Positions 21,620 to 35,109 of a stretch of 64,000 nucleotides of DNA are shown here, piece after piece. The stretch comes from Cucumis sativus. Lineage: Eukaryota; Streptophyta; Magnoliopsida; Cucurbitales; Cucurbitaceae. A program made the translations under genes and the position numbers. Where the stretch lies: positions 24,756,272 to 24,820,271 of the forward strand of contig NC_026659.2 of NCBI RefSeq assembly GCF_000004075.3, read 5' to 3'. The first letter of the stretch is position 1; every line of letters starts with the position of its first letter. The notes beneath the pieces are model-generated. The model had not been told where the DNA came from. It was given only the letters and a program-made list of their open reading frames with translations, and made no database searches.

Positions 21620-22741
21620 ATGTTCAAAATTTCCTCCACATTTCTTCTTCATTTCATCCATAAACGTTCTCTCAATTCCATTTCTACTTCTACATTGCCT
21701 TCACCCTCTGTTTCTACCATCCAATTCCTCACTAATTCATGTGGCCTGTCTTCTGGATCTCCTACTTCCAATGGTCGAAAGCTCCGATTCGATGAAAAAC
21801 ACATTCAGCAGTACGAAGCCATTATCGGTTTCTTGAAATCTCATGGATTCGAGAATTCACAGATCGCCAAGTTGGTCTCGAGGCAACCTTCAATCCTTCA
21901 ATCCAAAGTATCCGACAATCTGAAGCCTAAATTTGAGTTCCTCCAGGAAAACGGGATCGTCGGTTCTTTACTTCCTAAGGTAATTCTATCAAGCCCTGGG
22001 ATTCTTCTCAGGAGCTTAGATTCTCAGTTGAAACCATCCTTTCGTCTCATAAAGGAAATGCTTGAAACGGATGAAAATGTAACTGCTGCTATTTGTCGTT
22101 ATACGTGGCTTCTAACTTATAGTTCCAAGGGTACTCTGCGATCTAACATTGATATTTTGGTCAGTGAAGGAGTACCTTCTAGGAATATAGCGAAAATGAT
22201 TGAATTGAACCCTAGAACTATTGTACAAAATGTTGATAGAATAATTGATGCAGTGAAAACGGTTAAAGAATTAGGCGTTGAACCTAAGGATTTTAAGTTT
22301 GTTCATGCAGTTACTACAGTGCTTTCAATGAGTGATTCAGCTTGGAAGAAAAAAATAAATGTTATGAAGAGTTTAGGATGGTCTGAGAAGGAAATTCTTA
22401 CAGCATTTAAGAGATATCCACCTTATTTAACTTGTTCGGAGGAGAAAATGAGGGATGTTGCAGATTTCTGTTTCAACACTGCAAAGTTAGATCCAGGAAC
22501 TCTAATTAGATACCCTGTGTTATTCAAGTATTCAGTCGACAAGCGGCTCCGACCGAGGTACAAAGTTCTTGAGGTTTTGAAGGTGAAAAATCTTCTTAAG
22601 AACGAAAAGAGTGTTCAGTTGTTTTTCCGAGGGGAGAGAGACTTTGTGGAGAATTATATTGTTAAGCATTTGGATGAAATCCCAAATCTGATGGATATAT
22701 ACAGAGGCAATGTCGCATCCGAAACCAAATCTGTTCTATAG
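21620..22741 (+). CDS. mTERF-family organellar protein, copy 4
   Basis: Intronless gene of 373 residues, colinear with copy 1. The presequence is MFKISSTFLLHFIHKRSLNS, followed by mTERF motifs RQPSILQS, SSPGILLR, RYTWLLTY, LNPRTIVQ, RYPPYLTC and RYPVLFKY. The last third (from KKKINVMKSLGWSEKEI) is almost identical to copy 2, including ETKSVL at the end, indicating recent duplication or gene conversion between copies 2 and 4. A MITE sits about 145-330 bases upstream of the ATG in this copy only, so expression could differ from copy 2. As for the other members, the organellar target is not deducible. Confidence 0.9.
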   Translation: MFKISSTFLLHFIHKRSLNSISTSTLPSPSVSTIQFLTNSCGLSSGSPTSNGRKLRFDEKHIQQYEAIIGFLKSHGFENSQIAKLVSRQPSILQSKVSDNLKPKFEFLQENGIVGSLLPKVILSSPGILLRSLDSQLKPSFRLIKEMLETDENVTAAICRYTWLLTYSSKGTLRSNIDILVSEGVPSRNIAKMIELNPRTIVQNVDRIIDAVKTVKELGVEPKDFKFVHAVTTVLSMSDSAWKKKINVMKSLGWSEKEILTAFKRYPPYLTCSEEKMRDVADFCFNTAKLDPGTLIRYPVLFKYSVDKRLRPRYKVLEVLKVKNLLKNEKSVQLFFRGERDFVENYIVKHLDEIPNLMDIYRGNVASETKSVL

Positions 22742-25064
22742 GATTGGAAGGTAGTTAGTTAATTAGTGTCATAGTTCTTCTATTAGTTGCTCTAAACAAA
22801 GATTGACTTTTGTGAATGGAGACCCAGTAGAGGAGGTCTACATGAGCCCTGCGTCTCAAAGAGAAAATACACCGTTGATTTACTAAATGACACAGGTATG
22901 TTGGGTACGGTCGTGCTGACATTCATAGTGTTCTTATAGTTTAAATTTGAGCATCATGTGATCTTCAAACGGGAGAGCATTTTTGTTGTTATTAACCTAC
23001 TGTTTTAAATAACACTGCTTCTTGAGATTTTCAAATGGTGGGAGGGTTGTGTTGTTTTTGTATCCAAATTAAGGCAATTAGTTAGGTAAATCTATTTGGT
23101 GTACATTTGATCATAGACATGTTGATCTTGAAATTGGAGGCTTTTTTGTTTTTCTCTTCCTAATCTTTTAGTCACTCCTTGAAGTTTTGCAAGTTTGTAG
23201 ACTAATTTTGAAAGAAATGATGTTGAAATGGGATGAGAGACATGAGACTTCTACATAAACCTTATGCTTTGTGTTTGTAAGGTAGATGAGATTTGAATGA
23301 AATATTGTAGTTGAAGGAAGGGATGTATTACAAATACATTTCCATTTCCCCATATTTCTTTTGCTATTCCAAATAACAATCTTATTATTTTCATGGCATA
23401 TAATACCAATTTAAATAGCAGTGTTAAAGTACATTTTTTTGTTTGCAATTATTGGGTTCTCAATGACAGTGGTTTGTTTTAGGAATTGTCATTTTCAAAA
23501 TATTTATTGACTATTGCAAAAATTAATATTAATATACTTATACTTATATGTTAAATTACAAAAAAAAATTCACACTTTATAGTTTGTGTTAAAAATTATC
23601 ATCCAAAATTTTAAATTAGAACTAGTCTTCAATTTATTTAACTATTCACACATGATATTTTGCTATTACTGTCACCAAATTACTTTTTAAGAAATTGAAG
23701 GGAAAAAAAAAAATATCACCTTATTTTCCCTTTTCTTTTATTTTTTTAATAAAAAAATAGTTGAAAGAGGAAAGTGAAATCATCTAATTAATTTGTGGAA
23801 ATGATGAAAGCGTGAAAAATTGTATTACAATTTGTTTAGAAGAACAATGGACTCTATAACATTTGATTGTTAAGAAAAACTAGTTTTTAGGTAAATGACC
23901 GCCACAAATTGAACTTATGAACTCTTGGTTAGTTATTGAGAATAAAAAAATAACAACAACAAATTACGGAGAAATTAAAGCAATTAATAGTTATATTCTC
24001 TTACAATAATAATCTTCTATCATATTATTTGTTTAGCTTCATTGTTTTGATTTGGATAATCATATTGCGAATTATCTATGTTGCAACAAGTAACGAGAAA
24101 AAAACTGGCATTGGAAACAAAACTGTACAAATTTACGAAGCATCTTAGTGATGGATAGAGAAGATACGTTTATTGGTTGATATGTTATTTCTTTGTTTAC
24201 TTGAAGAGATAACGTGTATCTAATTCTTGAGATTTTATTTAAAAAATACATTGAACGTTTTTTAAAAACAAAAATTAAATAGGAAGATTTTGTTTAGTGC
24301 CAAAATATTGAAAATGTTGTGTAAGTGTTTGAAATAAACAATGATATGAATAAAAAGTTGACTTGTTTTAGTTTGGTAGGTTAAGTTATATAAAGTAAGC
24401 AAATAGAATTTGTAAAATTTTATTTCTTATGATAGGGCTCCAAATTGGTTTGTAAGTTTTTTTCCTTCAATATATACATGTATGTTATAGTGCATAATTT
24501 ACATACAGTACTGTAGGAAAAACGGTATGAGTTTACAATATATATATATATATAGTAGAATATCACTAACCAATCCTACCTATTTACCTATTATGTGTTG
24601 GTGTCAATGCTTATGAAGAAAGAAATCACATTGACAAATATATATGAAAGGAACTCACGATGATGAAATCTATGAAAGAAATCCACGACAATAAGGTTTG
24701 AGAAAGAAACCTACATGGTTGTTGGATGAAGGCAAACGCAACATTGTCAACAAAATAGTGGACAAAGGGAGAAAAGCAGCAACAAGGTGGATGGAGAGAG
24801 TTGCGACATCGATAGTAGGAGGCGATAGTTGGGATGTCAATGTTGACATGGAGGAAGGTGGCGGTTGGGTGGGCAACGACGAGATCTTTTTGGTGGTAAG
24901 GTGGACGAGACTATGAGAAATGGTTTTAGAACGAAGGTTTTGGAGGGAAATAGTTTTGCAAAGTGGGTTTTGTGAGAAAATGATTTTGGAAAATGGTGGG
25001 TTTATCGGAGCCCTAAATCATTAATTGACATGCATATTGTGAAAATGTGGAGAGGTATAAATCT
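22742..25064. other. intergenic region, mTERF flank then spacer
   Basis: 22742-23450 is the copy 4 3' flank and gives the uninterrupted reference for the insertions found after copy 1. Beyond it is AT-rich spacer with a short (TA)n tract near 24540-24553. A 73-codon open patch at 24698-24916 has no recognisable homology. Confidence 0.5.
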
Positions 25065-25656
25065 TAGGGGTGTAATCGGGTTGGGTTGGGAGACATTTTC
25101 AACTCAACTCATATTTTTCGAGTTATACCGGTTGACACCCGAATAACTCGAACTTAATTTCCAACCCAACCCAACGAGTAAAACATGGGTTGGATTGGGT
25201 TGTTGGGATCTATTGTTTTATATATATGCTTTGACTAGAATGGAGGAGATTTGAGATATGGGGAAGATTAGAGATGACAAATATTAGAGATATCAGAGGG
25301 GACGGAGGAGATGTCGAAGGAGACGAAGGAGATATGAGATCGGAGGAGACATAGGAAATTGAGATCTAAGATCGTTCTGACGGAGGAGACAAAGGAAGAG
25401 AGATGAAGTAAACGACGTAGGAGACGTCAAAGATGGTGCGACGCGCGAGGGAGAGTCAAAGGTGAAGTGTCACGTGACGACGTGGTAACTGAGAAAACCT
25501 AATTAGTAATTTTCTTTTCTTATTAAATAATATATATATTAATTCGAGTTGAGTTGACTCAACCAAAATTTTCAACCCCTAACTCACATTTTAACTTAAC
25601 CTAACGTTTTAATTAGTTCGAGTTATTCAGATTCAAGTCATATTCTTACACGTCTA
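25065..25656. mobile_element. hAT-like non-autonomous element
   Basis: The start TAGGGGTGTAA and the reverse complement of the end, TAGACGTGTAA, match at 9 of 11 positions, a hAT-type terminal inverted repeat. The subterminal region is made of 'gggttgggttggg' and complementary 'caacccaaccc' words. The interior is purine-rich with repeated 'ggaggaga'. No transposase is encoded. A related copy lies in inverted orientation near 59600-59940. I found no convincing 8-bp target duplication. Confidence 0.5.
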
Positions 25657-25817
25657 ATAGTTGTAATAGAACCGTAATATTTGTGTAAACAATCAATATA
25701 TTATACCTTTGTATAAATAAATAGGGAAATAAAAGATAACGTTGTAATATTAAAACCAAAGAAGAAAGTGTTATAATGTCCAATTTGGGAATTTCTGTAA
25801 ACGTTAATTAGTCTAGA

Positions 25818-25830
25818 TGGGCCGGGCCCA
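25818..25830. promoter_or_regulatory. palindromic site II element of RPL5
   Basis: TGGGCCGGGCCCA contains two TGGGCC/GGGCCCA site II motifs in opposite orientation, 150 bases upstream of the ATG. Site II elements (TCP-factor sites) together with telo-boxes are the known promoter signature of plant ribosomal protein genes. Confidence 0.75.
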
Positions 25831-25883
25831 TTTAAATAAGTAAATGGATCATCACTCATCAGCCCATTAACAAAGAAAAAAGA

Positions 25884-25900
25884 AAACCCTTCTAGGGTTT
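25884..25900. promoter_or_regulatory. inverted telo-box pair of RPL5
   Basis: AAACCCTTCTAGGGTTT is a near-perfect palindrome of two telo-box cores spaced by TCT. It lies just before a TATATAA stretch and about 80 bases upstream of the RPL5 ATG. Confidence 0.7.
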
Positions 25901-25981
25901 TTTATATAAGGTTTCACTTCTATTCTCTTCCGCCATTCTTCTTCGTTTTCCTCCTCCGCTCGCGGCTTAAGCAAATCTACA

Positions 25982-28137
<2,156 letters not shown>

Positions 28138-28997
28138 AAATGAAAATTAGCAAAACAACTTGAGTTTTTGGTGTCTTCATCCAAGGATTTTATTCGAGTT
28201 CTGCTATTTATTATTTTAAGTTTCTTTTGTTGGTCTAGACTTTTTTTCGTCTTTGGAGTGTTAAGTTACTTTAGCTAATGATGCATTTGCTCATTTTCCG
28301 ACCTTTATCACTTTTGAGACACAGCCATAATCTCTTCTAATGCAAATCAAGTTTTGACTCAACCGTGTTTGTTCGTTTTTTAAAATCAAAGTTATTGGCA
28401 ACAACTATACTTACCTTTGAATCCCTTGCTACTACACTAACATTAGCATTACTATCTTTTCTATTGGAGATTATCCAACCTTTGTGTTGTAGTGCATATT
28501 TTAGTGCATATAATTCACAATTGGAATTAAGTTGTAGAGATTTGTCAAGAAATAGAACACAAAATATAGACAATTTAATTTCTAAATTATAGGGAAATGG
28601 TTAAACATATGGTTTGTCCAACCCATATACCTATATAGAGATTACTTTACACTCAATTTATTCTAAATCTATAGACAAGGAAGGGAGTGATAACTTGGAG
28701 CATGATTAACGGTTTGCTACTGGTTAATTTTCAGAGTGAAATCCATGAGTATCATAATTGTAAAGATAAATTTCCACTCCACTTGAAATTGAAATTGGGG
28801 TCCAGAGCTATATTGCCTTATCCACAACCGACCAATAGATTTCAATAACCATTCTCTAGAGAACCCCTATGCGATATCCTCTTTGAGAGTCTGTTGTTTA
28901 CACATAAGAAATGTATTGCACAAAAGAAGAGAAAAAAAAGGTCTCTTCTATTCTAATATCATAAACCTCTCATATGGTGATGTGAGATTGAGAAACA
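28138..28997. other. intergenic region
   Basis: 3' UTR and terminator region of RPL5, then spacer leading to the promoter of the small gene at 28998. A minus-strand open patch near 28570-28340 (..CELYALKYALQ..) weakly recalls the RNase H domain of retroelements, but is too short to assign. Confidence 0.5.
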
Positions 28998-29608
28998 ATG
29001 GCACATTCACTATCTTCTATATCGGCTACAGCTAATGTCACAGCTACTCTATCGCGCTCTATCCGATTCAGCAACACACAATGTTCTTATCAAAGGCTTC
29101 CAAATCCACAAGCTTGCAGTAACGCTTGCAATGAAACTCAACATACCAATCTCATCTCACGCAGGTACAAGTCTAATACAAGTGAACATTATATTATCAA
29201 CGATAGATTTTGAGTTGGTTTTAAATTTCGTAATATCTACAAATTCTTTTGCATAATTGCTATTAGATGCAATTGACCCTAATAATAAGTTACATGCATT
29301 ATAAATTTTTTGTGTTCAAATTCCTCTAAGATCATTAGCCACACATCCAATGTGGTGTGGCTCAAAATTGCAGAAACACTGCCTTGATCCTGACAGGGGT
29401 AATGCTGGGTGTGAATGTGGTTGACCGGAGGGCGGAGGCAGCGGCAAGAAGACCGCCACCACCTCCACCGCAAGAGAAGAAGGACCCCAATCTGAGTGGG
29501 GTTCAGGCAAAAGTGCTAGCTAGTAAAAAGAGAAAGGAAGCCCTTAAAGAAGCTACAGCTAAGCTAAGAGCGAAAGGGAAACCTGTTGACCAGCCACCAC
29601 CTGAATAA
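28998..29608 (+). CDS. small putative thylakoid-targeted plastid protein
   Basis: Two exons, 28998-29164 and 29374-29608, joined in phase 2 to give 133 residues. Residues 1-54 are Ser/Thr/Asn-rich and almost free of acidic residues, as in a plastid transit peptide. They end in a twin arginine (RR), followed by hydrophobic ALILTGVMLGV and an AEAAA cleavage-like site, the form of a Tat-type thylakoid transfer signal. The remaining ~60 residues start with RRPPPPPPQEKKDPN and are Lys/Ala-rich and helical (VQAKVLASKKRKEALKEATA), ending DQPPPE. The layout reminds me of a small conserved plant protein sometimes annotated as photosystem I subunit N-like, but I could not verify that. Function unknown. 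The 208-base intron has GT/AG ends; without splicing neither half forms a complete targeting protein. Confidence 0.75.
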
Positions 29609-29941
29609 TTTATGTGAATCCCAAACTTTTTGATGTTTTCGCATTTCTTCCGTCCGATATTATGTTAATCCCCACCTGAATAAAGAGTGCATATTTATAT
29701 TAACAACTCTAATATTCGTTTGTGAAGTAAGAAATATGATCAAGGCCATGTGGCCATTCTATTGATTGTACTCTATTCTATGAGTTAGCTATGAGTACCA
29801 AGAGCCTAATGCGATTAGGGTTTTATGATTTTACTTTTTTTGGAGTCGTGATGGAATTAACTTCTAAATTCTATCATGAAAATCAGATCGCTGAAATGAT
29901 GGAGAATAATTACCTACGGTGTAAAATTATCAGTATGGATG
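29609..29941. other. short convergent intergenic region
   Basis: This 333-base gap holds the 3' ends of two converging genes, the plus-strand small gene and minus-strand CASTOR. Two 'cctgaataa' words (near 29600 and 29675) could serve in 3' end formation. No further gene is seen. Confidence 0.5.
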
Positions 29942-32900
29942 TCATTCTTTTTCAGCTATCACTACGAAAACGTCTCTCAAAGACCACTTCCGTCGCTCAT
30001 TCTTGGCTGGAGGGTTGATGACAGCTCTTTCAGCATTTGCTGAACGATAACCAATTACAATCTCTCTTCGTTGTCGAGCTCGTAAAAGTACTTCATAGAA
30101 ACTCAGCTCCTCACCTTCGCGAAGGTATAGATCAGCTTGCCTTATATGCAATTCATTACCCTGATAATAACAGAAATGCGGCAGGTTATGCGTATGACAG
30201 AGTACGACAGAAAAGATTAAAAAACAAAACTAAAACTACATGTTAGAACGGATATAAAGAGGATATAAATGTTCAGTGCCTATGAGAGATTGAGATGTAA
30301 AAAAAGGTTCATCATTTATCATATGTTCAGTTTTCTCAATGTGGGTTGGGAACACAAGCAATCGTGTTTTTGCTTATGATCATATGCATCTCAGTTCTGA
30401 TTGGAAAGGAAACGTACCTCTTCTGCAAAGAGCTCCTCCAAAACATCATTTATCTGTCGATCCTCAGCCACCATGGCTAAGGCCATACTGACAAGTTCAT
30501 TAGACAAGACATAATCGCTGATTTTTGACATTGAAAGGAGATTTTTAGTTCTTGGATCCAGAATTTCACTTATAATAACAGACTTATCAGAAGCCTGCTG
30601 CATTTCTCCAATCCAGGAGCCTTGTGAGAAACTTCCTTTGTGTGCTGTACCCTTGGCATATCTGACCGGCATACGCTTAGCCTGCCAAAAGCAAAAAATT
30701 TATTGAACAAATGGCCAAATGGAAAGATGAAACCATTGACATATATATTATAAAGAGTAACAGTTTCCATAGATATTGATTCTAGACTATTAGGCTTTCA
30801 GAACCGTGAAGATTCACGTGGGAAGTGCAACGAAATTTTCATGAAAGTGCTAGGATTTATGTCAATGCAACGAATCTGGTTTTGCATCTCTATATGAAAG
30901 AAACTAACCTTTGAAAGGGTATGTACAGATGGAGTCTTAACACTTTAATTTCCATGTTTCTGAATGGAATTTTTTGGCAATCTTTTGCTTATCAACTCAA
31001 ATGAAGATTTTTTCATCAAAACACCAATGAAATTACGTGTTATTTCAGCATTGTAATCAACATGACCCCGAGAAGTGGAATGAGTAGGAAGTATAACATG
31101 ATTCGGGGGGGGGGGGGGGGGGGAAGCAAAAGAAAGGAAAAAGACCATGAAAACAAGAATTTATACCCACATCAAATCTCAAGAGCAGTACCTGAATATC
31201 ACGTATTAACAACAAGGTTGCTAGAGATCTTGAATCAGCCTGAATAGCTGAATCCTCTACAGATTCATCAGCAAGAATCAAAATCTGTACAGATCATGGT
31301 TATGTCACAACAGGATAAAATACAAAGAAGAAAACAACCTACTTGTAACACTAACAAAGTAGCTCTAAATTCATACTTCACTTCCAGGGTGAAAAGAAAT
31401 CACGCTACTCACTGAATCAAATGATTCCAAAGGAAGGCTTTCCAAATGACGCCGAATTACAGCATTTCCCTCACGGTCAACCAAAGATATATTCTCCAAT
31501 CGGCTGATATCAAGACCACCATCAACAAGTTTCTTTTCCCTCTCATTCTCAGGAACATCATTGAACATCCAAAGCTCTGAACCCGGAGCTAAAAATGCAT
31601 CCAATACCTAAAATTGCAGAAACCAATGAGGGCAATAGAGTGCTCACTCTTATAAATAAAGCGGCATGCATGAATTTGTACAAGAAGTGGTGTAATACCA
31701 AAAACTTTTTGATTGAATGAAAATCTGTCTCTCAATATGAGAAGAGATGTTTATTTATAGATGAAATGTATACAAGTAGTTATTGACTAAGTAAGAAAAT
31801 AGAAATAGTAAAACAGTCCTGAGTTAGTATCATTCTACCCCGAGATTGTCCCGAGTTTATATTATACCACCCTGGGTTTGTCCCGAGCTTGTATACATCC
31901 CGAGTTTGTCCCGAGTTATTACATAAAAAAGAAAGGACAAATATGGTATCTATGCTCAGTAGTTGAAATTTGAAAATGAAAAATGTGACAAATGCAACAA
32001 AATGATTATGAATTATGATCATGCCGTGAACGCTAAGACCTGCACCCAAGAAGCACTGGGAGCATGTTCTCAGATCTTAATAACATTACCATAATCATAT
32101 CCTCCATATCTCGCCGCCAACCACACAACAGGATTCTTTCAGCAGATTTTGGAACAATAAAGTCTTTGGGAAGACTTCCCCTCCAGACCTGCAGCATTCA
32201 ACGCCAAGAAGAAATAATTAGGGCTTTAATACAAAGTACTCACCACAATCATATCGTCAATGTCTCTCCTCCATCCACAAAGTAGAATCTTCTGTGGCTT
32301 TCTCGTTGGTCTTGCAATATGAATGAATGATGCTTCTCTTACCTGAATGATCAAATTAATTGCAATATTGTAAGTTTAAATTGTACGGTGTTTTTCTCGC
32401 TTATATCCATTATTATAGGCATCATCCAAGGAAATCTATCAGATCTTCCTTTTTTTCCCTCCTTTTCTTTTCTAGATAAGAACTTTGCCCCTCTCTTTCC
32501 TTCATCCACGAAGTAGAATTTTTTGAGGCTTTCATTCTGGACCTCCCAATATGCAGGTTTCTCTCTCTCTCTCTCTCTCTCAAGATTGCTCTTTGTCAGC
32601 ATAACTTATTTGCCAAATAAATTCAGAAATTTTCCTCATAGACTAAGCTCAGCAGTGACTCTTTATCAATCTAATTCCTTCTTTTGGATTTTGAATTACT
32701 TAATCAAATCCTCCCCCCAACACCCCTCACCTGGCATGACTGTAAAATTCCTAAAGATACATTGGAGTATAAAATACCACTACATGAAAGGAAAAGCAAG
32801 CAATACAGCAACAGAACGTGAATGCCCATTGTATAGAATAAAAAAGTTCCTACAGGGAAATGAAAGCACCGTAGGTAAAGGAGCTGGAGCGTAAGTATCA

Positions 32901-35069
32901 TCATCTTCTGCTATAACAAGAACTTCATCACCTTCTTCCAGGATATACGAGTCTTCAGGATTCAGTACAATTTTTCCACCTCGTGATGCAACCTTGATTC
33001 CACAAGGAATCGCATCAGGAAAGCTAATCAATACGTCCTCAAATTGCATACCATTCAACTGTGGCCATCTTTTGATGTAGAATTCACAGTTTTCAAAACC
33101 CAGGATATCTTCCCAAATCTACAACCGTATGAAAAGAAATACACAATTTGCTCATAAAAGATATAAAAAGAAAATATTTGAAACAGTAAGGCCGAACATG
33201 CGTGAAGAGAAGCACGAAGACAATATTTTATTTTATATTAAAACATAAAACAGGCTCGTTTGACTCAATAAAAACCTGAGCAAGTCCTGGCTGTCGAGCA
33301 CATTGAATCATTAGACGTCCAATCACATCGTGAGCCACTACAGTTTCAACAAGCTCTCCACCAACAAGTTTAACAAGAACCTCATTATCAAGATCACTAA
33401 GTTCCACTACTATGTGTCCTCTCAGACCTTCTTTAACTCCAGTTAGGCTTAAAACAGTTCTCAATGCACGGGCATCACTCTGCAAATTACACGTATCAAA
33501 TAAAAATCAAGTATCATAGCTCAATGATACCAATCCACTTACTTGATCAGCATTTCCGTCCTCAGCAATGACAATAATTGCACGGGCCTTTGACACCGAG
33601 ACCTGTATGTATGGTGTCAGAAAAAATCCTAATGAAAATAATGATATGCACAATTCCAAGTTTACGGTATTCATGGACCAGAAAGACATTGTTAGGTTTA
33701 ACAAATTCTGAGTTGTGCATTTTCGAGGGTGAAAACTTCTAGACAGATGGAAGAAAATCTCAGCACCACAAAGTTGGTGTATTACATAGAAGTACCTTCT
33801 TCAAGTCTGCCAGGATTAATGGACTTCCAGTTCTGCATATAACAGAGGTTCCCTTAAAATCAAACTCCATTTTAGCAATGTCAAGTTCCATTTCTTCTTT
33901 GTCTCGTTCAGCCATCACCACAACAATTCCTCCTCCCAAGCTCTCATTGGCTATAGAAATCTGATTCAGAAGTGACCCCTAGATCCACGTAATAGCATTG
34001 CACATAGAAAAGGAAGGAGAAAAAAATCAATTACAATGTCCTATAAATACTTTACCAGATTTTGCATCAGGTAATTCTTTAAAAGCATAAACCATGCAGA
34101 TTAATTGAATAAATTTTAATAAATGAAACATCATCATAAGATGAGAAGAAATCAAATTTTACCAGTTTGTCGCTCCATCCAAGGATCAAAGTGTGATCTT
34201 GTTCAACAACCTCACTTCTTCCTTTTCTAAGTGAGTCAAACTTTTCAGATATTGAATCGGATACAAGGCCAAGCATCATAGCAAATATTAACATCCCACC
34301 GAAGCTAACAGAAACTGATACTAGCCTTGGACCAAAACCTTCAGAGTTTGCATGATTTCCAGAATCAGCCACGTACGTCCAAGATAGCCAAAGACAATCG
34401 ACTAAGCTATCATCTGTCACTCCAAATAGTGCTAAACCTCCCAGCATAATCAATAGTAGAGTTGCTATCAACAATGCCAGTGGCTTAGCATATGGGTGGA
34501 TAGAGAAAAAGACATCCACCTTATACGCAAGTCGTTTATTGAGTGAAACTTCTTCCAAATTATGATCCAACGATCTCGATTTAGAGACATAGTCAATGTA
34601 CTTAAGGATAATGATAGGAGCAAACAGCAGTGTAAGGGATGCGATTGACGCTAAAGTTTTTAATTTTTTATCTGTAAAAACATCAGTAACTTCGTCTGGT
34701 GAACGTACATCATCTTCATTTCCATCGTCAAACAAATTGCAAACTCGTAATTTGCTGTTTAGATTAGAAATCCGGGTCTGAAAGTGGAAGAAACTTACAT
34801 TGAAGAACCAAGCAGCACATGCAGTGGGAAAGCTCGTTGAATTCATAAAAAAATAACAGTAAAAATAATTATGGAATTAGAGTCAAACGTCCACCGAAAT
34901 CACAATTGGAAAACTCAGTACCTCTAAATTGTTGACTTGCTCCTGTAAATATAAGTTTTCATGCACGATCGTTGCAAAACTCACGACAAAAATCTACACA
35001 AATACGAGCATGTCAACTTCAAATCGTTAACAACCGAATATACGTCGAGAGATAAGGAAATAGAGGAAT

Positions 35070-35109
<40 letters not shown>

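Noticed and set aside
24698-24916. Trp/Gly-rich 73-codon plus-strand frame
   Set aside because: No recognisable domain, no splice context and no leader; probably chance or repeat-derived.
28337-28573. Minus-strand patch resembling an RNase H domain (CELYALKYALQ)
   Set aside because: Too short and lacks the acidic catalytic pattern; similarity is weak.
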